A DNA stretch of 64,000 nucleotides from Cryptomeria japonica. Lineage: Eukaryota; Streptophyta; Pinopsida; Cupressales; Cupressaceae. Positions 56,494-64,000 of this stretch are shown in pieces. The stretch spans positions 460,682,072 through 460,746,071 of the forward strand of contig NC_081406.1 in assembly GCF_030272615.1 (NCBI RefSeq), in the 5' to 3' direction. A model generated the notes under the pieces. The model saw only the letters and a list, made by a program, of their open reading frames with translations. It was not told the DNA's origin and made no database searches. The first letter of the stretch is position 1. Every line of letters begins with the position of its first letter. Both the position numbers and the translations under genes were made by a program.

Positions 56494-58154
56494 CACATCC
56501 TTCATCCATCTTTGCAATCACCCACTTATCATATCAATCCATGCAATTTATTGTGCATTGGAGAGAAACCACATTCAATCAAATGAGCATATCCAATCAA
56601 GTGGAGCACTTGGGTGTATTTCCACTTCATCATTTTCTCAATCCGAAGGAGAAGGTAATGGAAAAGTATAATGGTTTTGATTATATGTTTTGAGTAGTCC
56701 ATTTGATTTACTAACCATTGTATACATTTATTTGGCTTTTCACCCTCTTAAGGATTGTGTGCATAGTTCTTTTGTTCATAATGAGTCCGATGTACCAAGG
56801 GTTTTAGTTCATGGAGACAATTGTGAGGTGGACCTTATTGTGGGACTTATTATTGAAATAACATGAGATGATGGATTGTGTAGCATTAGTATGTGTAGTT
56901 TTCCCTAATTCCTAAGTACTTGTGAGCACTTGGGATAAGTTGGAGGAATGGGACCATCCATGGATTGTCAATGTTAGTGGACTCCTCATCTACATGAGAG
57001 GGTCTCCTAAACTCTATTTGAGTTGTTTGAGATACGCTTGATACTTTTCCATTGATCTCCTTATCATCTATCCCTAATAGATATTGAATAGAGACCCTAT
57101 TGTGACCTCATGATTGAGTATCATTCTTATCATGGATAGTGCATTTCTTACTCATATGCTATGTTGTGGTGTATATTCTCTATGTATGGTGTGAATTATT
57201 AGCCTATTGTCTATTGTTGACTTGCTTGAGTGTTTGGTCCTTGTGACTATCTCCATGAGCACAAGGGGTGGACCTAAGGTTACTGCATGGTCAGGTGGCA
57301 TTTCACATCACCATTGGGGACTAATGGACATGTTCGTGAGAACCTTGAAGAGCTTCTTCACCTTTCCAATTACTTGTTCTTCCTCTTTCTGCATTTTTGG
57401 TTGTATAAGTAAATATAATTTGATTTAATCATTGTAATAATTGGAAAACCATATATTAAAAACACTTTATATGAAAGATGATTTAATGTAAACATATTGA
57501 TATGATTACAGTAGGCTTTAGTGGAACGATGTTGAAACTAACTACCACACATGATTATGTATGCTTCTCACTTGTCTCTATATTAATATGTTATCACAGG
57601 AACACTTAAATTGGTGCATTAAAATGAACATAGACTATCTAGTGTAGACTTGGAGATTGATTTAGTCATCTCCTAGTGTCATCTTGTGTTGACATCTATT
57701 TAGGTTGCATTTTAGGTAATGACATCTTGGAACCCTTAGAGGTATCTTGTCTTAAATTAGAGTGATTTAGATAGCATAGATGGGGTTAGTAAATATTTAG
57801 TCTTCCGCATTATGTAGTTGTTGATGAATTTTCATCTTATCTTGAGATGTGAGCTTAGTTTGTGTGTATGTACTCACTTAATTACTTAAAAAAAAACATG
57901 TATTTCTAGTGTGTTTTCTCTTGTCCTTTAGGGTTCCTTGGCGAGGCATTACATGGGGAGTATTTTTTGAAGATAATTTTTTTGAGAATAGGAAAATGGA
58001 GAAATTAATAGCAATTGGTCTTTTCCATTGATGTCAAAGAGAGAGAAATCAACAAAATGGAATATTTTTGGACATATGTTATCATTGATGTCAAAATGAT
58101 GATTGTATTTGAGATAGATTGTTGGAAAATTGTTATGATTTGAGTATTAAACTA
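56494..58154. other. Right continuation of the interrupted LTR, then decayed DNA
   Basis: The first part should be the rest of the 44479 LTR, because the TTACC duplication shows element 3 split it. I cannot place its end. Sequence near 58040-58080 (CATTGATGTCAAAGAGAGAG) resembles a decayed Copia 3' end. The frames at 56337-56693 and 57207-57428 show no motifs. Confidence 0.4.
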
Positions 58155-58485
58155 TTGGCCCAGTTTGTCATTGCTTCAAAAGACCGATCTGTCAACACTC
58201 GATACAAACTATAGAGATATGGATTGCATAGGAGGTAGTTAGTGCCTTGTCATGAATCTCGAGGGGAGCGTTGACTATTTTTCCAAATTTCCCCCCTCAA
58301 CGTTACTCGAGGGGATTCGAACTCATGACCCAACACTCTGATACCATTTGTTGGCCCATTTTTCTAGTGTGTCAAAATATTGATCTCTTAATGCCCCATA
58401 CAAACTATAGAGATATGGATCACACGAGAGGTCACTAGTCCCTTGTCACGAATCTTGAGGAGAGTGCTAACCATTTTTCCAACAT
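58155..58485 (-). repeat. tRNA-derived SINE-like repeat, two bodies
   Basis: On the minus strand AATGGTATCAGAG (58353-58335) and GAGTTCGAATCC (58324-58313, a good polymerase III B box) form a tRNA-like head. A body of about 140 bases containing CATATCTCTATAGTTTGTAT occurs twice, at 58155-58305 and 58351-58485. The head lies between the two bodies. Alternatively the TGGTATCAGAG is an LTR primer site, but the B box favours a SINE. Confidence 0.5.
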
Positions 58486-59675
58486 TAAACATGCATGTTT
58501 CTTACTTTAGTGGCATCTAGAAGGTCAAAAAAAATATCTTACTGTCATGTCATGTTAGAGCATTTTGAGTTGCAATAGTACATTTAATTGATTCTAGGAT
58601 CAGTTGAGATATGTATATAATATCATCTATGTGCATCTACTCATGTTGAAGAAAGTGTTCGAGAAGTTTAATTTGGAGTGATTGAAGTATGTTACCTAGA
58701 TAGTGAGCCTAGTTTGGTAACTTGTATTTCATATTTTCTCATGCTTATGAGTTATCTCACATGGTTTAAATGGAGAGTATGTCTTTGCATGTTTTATCAT
58801 TGCGTAGATTTTCTATTGTTGTCATGAAATGAAACATAATTCTTATTTTATCATTTTTTTGTTGTGTTACTAGTTGACCTAGTTCAAGTTTTGGAATGAT
58901 TTTAAAGCAATTTGATTCTTGTGTTGTCAAAGATTAAGGTTGGATTTTTTTGAGACTAGAGAGATCCTCAACAGTATTTGCAAGTTGTCTTCCCTTATGT
59001 GGAATTGTGTATGAGCTTTTGGGGCCAAACTTATTACACATTAGATGAAGCCAACTTACAATGATATATTGCATGGGTGTTTGCCAAAGATTGTACATAA
59101 ACAACCTTTGGGACAAGATTAAGCCACCTTGTGAAGTGTGTAGCATGTTTCTTTGTTTTGAGCAACATGTGAGATAATTGGAACTAGCCTACTACATGTT
59201 TGGTAAAGAAATTTTTATGCATATGACCTAAAAAATATTTAGTATGTATTAGGTCGACTTACAAATGTAATTATAGATATAACACATATAAATTCATTTC
59301 TAGTGTATAGTTGTAAGTGCATTTCTAAGGTGACAAGTTCATATAATGTGAATTCGAGAATGATGTGTGTATCATCTTGATGTATGTGTGAAGTTCAAAT
59401 GCAAGTTGAGTATTGATGTTGAAGGTCCTAAATTCACTTCATTCATATTGTTGAGATTGAAGTCCTAGTTTTTGAACTCTTCATCATATTTAGGCATATG
59501 AGATTGGTGTCTCTAGTGGGTTCATTCTCACAAGTGCATTAGGGTATTGGATTCTCCCATAGGTTGGTGCCTATTCAATCATTGCAAGTGATTAATTATT
59601 TTGTATGGCTAGATTTGGGTAGTAGATCCAAACCACTATTCTCACAATAGTTTTTCCAATCTTGGGTTTCCACAT
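58486..59675. other. Unassigned DNA
   Basis: No supported gene. The minus frame at 58934-59146 shows no motif. Composition is TG-rich on the plus strand. Confidence 0.4.
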
Positions 59676-60310
59676 TGTAGCATCATAAAATTCCACCCTT
59701 GGAATTTTGACCGCATTTTAGGCCCCTTACCTTGGTGATATCATCTCACATGCTTGATTGGGATCTATCTATGCCTCCAAAATGGAACTGGGCCTTATTT
59801 CCACACTTTACGACTTGTTTAGACCCTGTTTCAGGCCCTGAAAATGGGCATGACCATTGAGTGGCGCACCAATCCCCTTAGGATAGGGGCATGGTGCCCT
59901 TGTCCTCCCTCTTTGTGTGGCCCCAAAATGGTTCCATCTACCCCTTGGACATAAATTATCTTTTAGGAATTAAATTCCCCCACTATGTCATCCTTTGGGG
60001 AAGGGATAATTAAACCTCCAAGGCAAGTATAAAAGGGGATCTAGTCCTCTCATTTGCATAAGAGAAAATTGGGAAAACAAGCGGAAGGTCTCCATTATCA
60101 TCATCAAGCGTTGAAGTGTTCAAGCATCCATCAAGTCTTCTTCTTCATGTGTCTTCTTCATTCATCCATTGGAGCAATATTACAACATTCATTTGCAAGC
60201 ATGTGTGTGTTAGGGTTTTTTAATGTTATATGCCATTTCATGCAACACTTGTGATTACATTCAAGAAGCAAAGCAACCATCATCAATGAATTGTAGATCT
60301 ACAAGGTATA
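59676..60310 (+). repeat. LTR-like fragment related to element 2 LTRs
   Basis: It starts TGTAGCATCATAAAATTCC, like the element 2 LTR start. It has a GGATAGGGGCATGGTGCCCT block like the GC-rich box there, and a TATAAAAG at 60028-60035 followed by leader-like sequence. No partner, primer site or internal region is seen, so it is a solo or truncated LTR. The right end is approximate. Confidence 0.55.
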
Positions 60311-60536
60311 CATTTTCATTATTTACTTTTTAAGAATTTGCAATTACTTTCTTTCAAGATCAATTTTGTTAGACAGTTCAAATAACCGGAAGATAACTAA
60401 GAGGGGGGAGTAAATCAGTTGTCATAGATTACCAAAACATTTAGCAATTAAAACTTTAATACTAGAACCCAAAACATTAATATCAGAATGCTTAAGCCAA
60501 ATACTGGAATATCAATTAAACTAATTAATCTTAAAC
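60311..60536. other. Short remnant, possibly reversed Copia LTR end
   Basis: GATAACTAAGAGGGGGGAG at about 60393 is the reverse complement style of the CCCCCCTCTTAGT word found at the ends of element 1 LTRs. Too little remains to define it. Confidence 0.3.
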
Positions 60537-61244
60537 TGTTGGCAATTGACACTCTATTGGTTGGTTTCATTATGTTGTCATTTATGGCAACATGATTTTG
60601 TGTTTCGGCTTTATATGGTGTACTAGCAGGCACTTCACAGATTCTACACCGGCATCGACATGACATAAGATTTCTTTGGTCATCGGAAATGTATACCGAC
60701 ATGGTATAGTAAAGGTTATCGGTATTGGAGGACAACACATCTTGGATCTGGCATTGGCAATTTGTTTTACTGTTTATACATTTATATTATCTGGCCGACA
60801 TGTAATCTGATATTGTATATATCTTTGTAAGCCGACATAAGGAATACACGTTGTATAGGGTATATAGGTCAGTTTGATAGATCATTTTGTGTGTGACTTA
60901 GAATGGATATGAAAATGTAATATGATGTGAAATCATTCAAAGAGATTATGTATTTAAGGAACTTATTGTAAGGGTTATTATGGTAAAGGGGTTTAGGGTT
61001 TTAACTGGAATAGACAGAGCTTAAACTGAAACTAGATTCTGGCATAGAAGATGCTATCTTAGCAGTTCACACTTCTCTAGATTGTTGTATGGAATTCTAT
61101 GTAGTCAGTAAGGCTCCTATTGTGATTGAGCAATGTGCTCTAGGTTGTAAGTCTTCCTGCAAGTGCAGGCTCCTCATATATTATAATATCTCTTCATATG
61201 GCCAGTGGATTTATATTGTGGGTCACAAATCCCACCATGGTTTT
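60537..61244 (+). repeat. Copia-like LTR fragment, outermost of a three-level nest
   Basis: It starts TGTTGGCAATTGACACTC, comparable to element 1's TGTTGGCA start. Near its right end it shares the phrase CACCATGGTTTTT with element 1 (4645). There it is interrupted by the next LTR. It contains CCGACAT and ACCGG words like element 1. Confidence 0.6.
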
Positions 61245-61609
61245 TGTTGGTGTAAATAATTATTTATCTTGGATATTATTACACCTTACTTAAGTTTACT
61301 TAGGAAATGCATTTCATAGTAGTTTGGGTATGAGACACTTGGGTGTTTGTGACACATTGGGATAGTGGGTGTAGGATAATTTCCACCTTTTGTGGTCTTA
61401 ACTTGTTGTTACATTCCACCTTCGGTGGGTGATCCACCTCATGTGGAATATTATATTGTTTCTCCTACCTACCCACACCTATTTCCTACCTACCTTTGTT
61501 TCTTATTGAGCCACATGTCATGTTTGTATGCTCACATATCCATATAGCCTTGCCTATATAAGCAGACTCATATTCATTGTATGTAACGCTTGATGATCCA
61601 ATTGATCAG
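61245..61609 (+). repeat. Second-level LTR fragment
   Basis: It starts TGTTGGTGTAAATAATTATT directly at the break in the previous LTR. A TATATAAG box lies at 61555-61562. It is itself cut at 61610 by a third LTR. Confidence 0.65.
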
Positions 61610-61910
61610 TGTAGTCACATAAATCTGTCCACTTAATTAAATGAATATTTAATATTTATTTGATTATTTAACCATCAATTAATAATTAATTAAATTAATA
61701 TATTTATTTAATTCATCTTAACCCTCTTCTCCTATTAATTAAATAAATTATTCAATTTATTTGATTTAATTCACTTAACAAATTCAGACCATTAATTAAA
61801 TAAATAAATCATATTTATTTAATTAAATATTCTCTCACATTTAAATAAATTAATATTTATTTAAATCCCCCAAAATCCCACCTCTCACATTTAAATATAT
61901 TAACATTTAT

Positions 61911-62170
61911 TTAAATCACCTTTATCCTCCACCCACTTGTATTTTCCTACAAATGCAAGTTGCACAACTATTTTAAATAAATCATTTATTTAAATCACCT
62001 TTATCCTCCACCCACTTGTATTTTCCTACAAATGCAAGTTGCACAACTATCATTTATTTAAATCACCTTTATCCTCCACCCACTTGCATTTTCCTACAAA
62101 TGCAAGTTGCACAACGATTTTAAATAAAAAAATTATTTATTTAAAATCCTATTTATCCTCACCCACTTGA
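61911..62170 (+). repeat. Tandem array with hairpin units, period 67-79 bp
   Basis: Three full units (starting near 61911, 61990 and 62057) plus a partial one share CACCTTTATCCTCCACCCAC. Each then has ACTTG(C/T)ATTT-TCCTAC-AAATGCAAGT, a 10-base-arm hairpin that is perfect in the third unit. Confidence 0.8.
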
Positions 62171-62500
62171 AACCTTTAATGGTTTCCCTTAAAGTCTTCA
62201 AACTTAATGGCTTCCTTCTAGAGTCTTCTCAAACCTTTAATGGTTTCCCTTAAAGTCTTCAAACTTAATGGCTTCCTTCTAGAGTCTTCTCAAACCTTTA
62301 ATGGTTTCCCTTAAAGTCTTCAAACTTAATGACTTCCTTCTAGAGTCTCCTTAAAGTCTTCAAACTTAATGGCTTCCTTCTAGAGTCTTCTTAAGCCTTT
62401 AATGGTTTCCCTTAAAGTCTTCAAACTTAATGGCTTCCTTCTAGAGTCTTCTTAAGCCTTTAATGTTTTCCCTCAAAATCTTCAAGCATTTAATGCTTTA
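62169..62500 (+). repeat. Tandem array, period about 61 bp
   Basis: Five or six units of AAACCTTTAATGGTTTCCC, TTAAAGTCTTCAAACTTAATG and GCTTCCTTCTAGAGTCTTC lie head to tail. One unit is shortened to about 41 bases near 62351, and the last is diverged. The first three are nearly identical, so the array is young or homogenised. Confidence 0.9.
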
Positions 62501-63122
62501 TCTTCTTTTTCTCATGTAAATAAATTAATATTTATTTAAATATTTATCCAAATGCAACTTACACCATTTAATTGAAATAAATGATTTTATTTTAATTGAA
62601 AATACCAAAATTCTTCCCACTTTCATTTTCCTACAAAATCCACTTGCATGCCTAAACCCCTTCTAGATTCTTCTAAACCCTTCCTTATCAACCTAATCCA
62701 TCCCCTAAATATTGTCACATTTCTAAGCAAATTGGAGTCACTTCTCAAAGACTCCAAAGTCTTTGAAAAGCAGTTAATGCTCTGTGTGTTCAACAAATTA
62801 ACCTCTAAAGTCTTCCAAACCACTTATGGCTCTTACATGACCATTAATGGTTAATTCCACTTGCACCCATGGTTACAGACTTTGACCCCTAACTTAACCC
62901 TCATGTAACCCATGTGTCTCTTCAAAGCATTTATTTCTTTGACTAGGGTAACCATCATGTCCCCTCAAGCATTTAATGCTCCTTATCTCTCCTCTCAAGC
63001 CTCCTCATGGTGACACTTGTCAACATGGGATTGGGTTGAAAATATCACATGGATTGAATATTTTTCAATCCTAACCCTTGTTAAGATTGCTCAATCTTAA
63101 CCCTTCATTTCCCCATTTCTTC

Positions 63123-63130
63123 TATAAATA
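63123..63130 (+). promoter_or_regulatory. TATA box of the 61610 LTR
   Basis: TTCTATAAATAGAACCC, about 535 bases before the LTR end. Confidence 0.5.
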
Positions 63131-63658
63131 GAACCCTTCTCCTCAAGCAAAGAAGGAAGCATTAGAGTATTGTTGTTATACTAGCATTAGCATAGAGCTT
63201 TTTCATAGCATCACTATCTACACTTGCATAGCATTTGTTTATTATATTCAACCATCTTGAATCTCCATATGGCATCCATGGCTAGTGCTAAAAGCTGAGA
63301 GCTACACTCATTTGGGACTTGGAGAGGGGAGAAACAATGGAGAAGGAGCTAAGAGCATGCTAAGAGGCATTTGGAGATGCCTTATTATCTTTGTTTCATT
63401 TGTTAGACATATTAGCATGATCTTAGTATCTCTTTTGATATGCCTACTTATGTTAATCTTTGGTTAAATAACACTAACTTGATCTTGTTTCTTGTTGTTT
63501 TTGTGTGTTAAACTACCACAGGTTTTTGTCTAACCTTGTCCATTTTGTAGAGCATTAATCAATATTTCCATCCTGATAGAATACATTTTATTTCTATCAT
63601 CTATTTTGTCTCTCTATTGTATTTTTCATTAAGCCCTTGATCTTGGCAAAATATCACA

Positions 63659-63671
63659 TGGTATCGGAGCC
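63659..63671 (+). promoter_or_regulatory. Primer binding site of the right-edge element
   Basis: TGGTATCGGAGCC directly follows the LTR and matches the initiator-Met tRNA site with one change. It proves the plus orientation. Confidence 0.75.
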
Positions 63672-64000
63672 TATAGGGCTTCATTGATTAGTCTTTTGGA
63701 GACATTGTGGAGGCTTCAATTTTTGGATTTGGGGATCTTCATTTTTTGGGGGCATCATACAACGATTTGGACATCATGGTTGAGTCTGGGAGGCGGTTTC
63801 CATAAATTTTGACTATAAAGTCGACTATATTTGGTGAGAAATTTTTTTTGCCTATTTTGGCTATAGTCGTATGGATTTCAAATGTTAAAAAAAAAATTAT
63901 TTTTTTCTCCAAAATGTTTTTTCATTTCCGCAAGAAAAATTTGGAAAATTTTCGAAAAAAGGGTGTAAAAGATTTTTTGAAAAAAATAAAAAAAATCCTT
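63672..64000 (+). other. Leader of the right-edge element
   Basis: T- and G-rich leader with poly(A) and poly(T) runs after 63840. No start of gag is reached before the window ends. Confidence 0.5.

Larger units (their letters stand above)
61610..63658 (+). repeat. 5' LTR (about 2 kb) of an element running off the window
   Basis: It starts TGTAGTCACATAAATC and ends ATATCACA, two features fixed by the palindrome-rich U3 at the left and the primer site at the right. It holds AT palindromes (61620-61890), two tandem arrays (61911-62170, 62169-62500) and a TATAAATA box at 63123-63130. The partner LTR is outside the window. Confidence 0.75.

Noticed and set aside
61911-62500. CRISPR-like array
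   Set aside because: Units are head-to-tail tandem repeats without unique spacers, inside a plant LTR.
63659-63671. tRNA gene start
   Set aside because: Only the 3'-end complement of initiator tRNA is present, directly after an LTR, so it is a primer site.

Overview
The window looks like a stretch of a large, repeat-packed plant nuclear genome. Nothing in it is bacterial or organellar: there are no operons, ribosome binding sites or densely packed genes. It holds nested LTR retrotransposons, a LINE, small dispersed repeats, microsatellites and AT-rich decayed DNA. Plant mobile domain (PMD) genes, G-patch gag-pol and initiator-Met and Asp-type primer sites point to a seed plant. The density, age and nesting of elements suggest a gymnosperm such as a conifer, but that is inference. 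I found no intact host gene.

Left part (1-13919). Two PMD pseudogenes point tail to tail, copy A on + (265-945) and copy B on - (11890 to 2403). Copy B is split by element 1 (3678-11510), a non-autonomous Copia-like element with 1.15-1.18 kb LTRs, a Met primer site, a gag remnant with zinc knuckles and a second ORF of about 1,115 codons of unknown function. It has no polymerase. Right of PMD copy B lie a degenerate tandem array, an antisense TATA box, a polypurine tract and a 3' LTR (13126).

Middle left (13920-24272) is mostly decayed AT-rich DNA with a gag remnant near 23.2 kb, a 90-bp tandem duplication and a tRNA-like relic. Element 2 (24273-32982) is structurally complete, with two 1,632-bp LTRs and a CATAC target duplication inside a CATA microsatellite. 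It encodes a repetitive gag-like protein, a retropepsin-like region and a G-patch, but no reverse transcriptase.

Middle (32983-44478). A microsatellite plus about 600 bp, including a CACTA-ended MITE, occurs twice. Between the copies are a retroposed coiled-coil ORF with a 16-bp target duplication and a LINE cut off within its reverse transcriptase. A third PMD pseudogene (43620 to 41900, -) again lies antisense upstream of a polypurine tract and LTR (44479), and again has its own TATA box.

Right part (44479-64000). Element 3 (45449-56488, - strand, TTACC target duplication) is inserted in that LTR. It is an Athila/Tat-like Ty3 element with recognisable gag, protease, RT, RNase H and integrase, plus a 739-codon extra ORF. 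Beyond it are decayed DNA, a tRNA-derived repeat and three LTRs nested in one another (60537, 61245, 61610). The last is a 2-kb 5' LTR with tandem arrays and a primer site leading off the window.

The recurring theme is passenger ORFs carried by LTR elements: ORF2 of element 1, the antisense PMD genes, and the extra ORF of element 3. Two sit behind an internal copy of a polypurine tract and three have their own TATA-like box.
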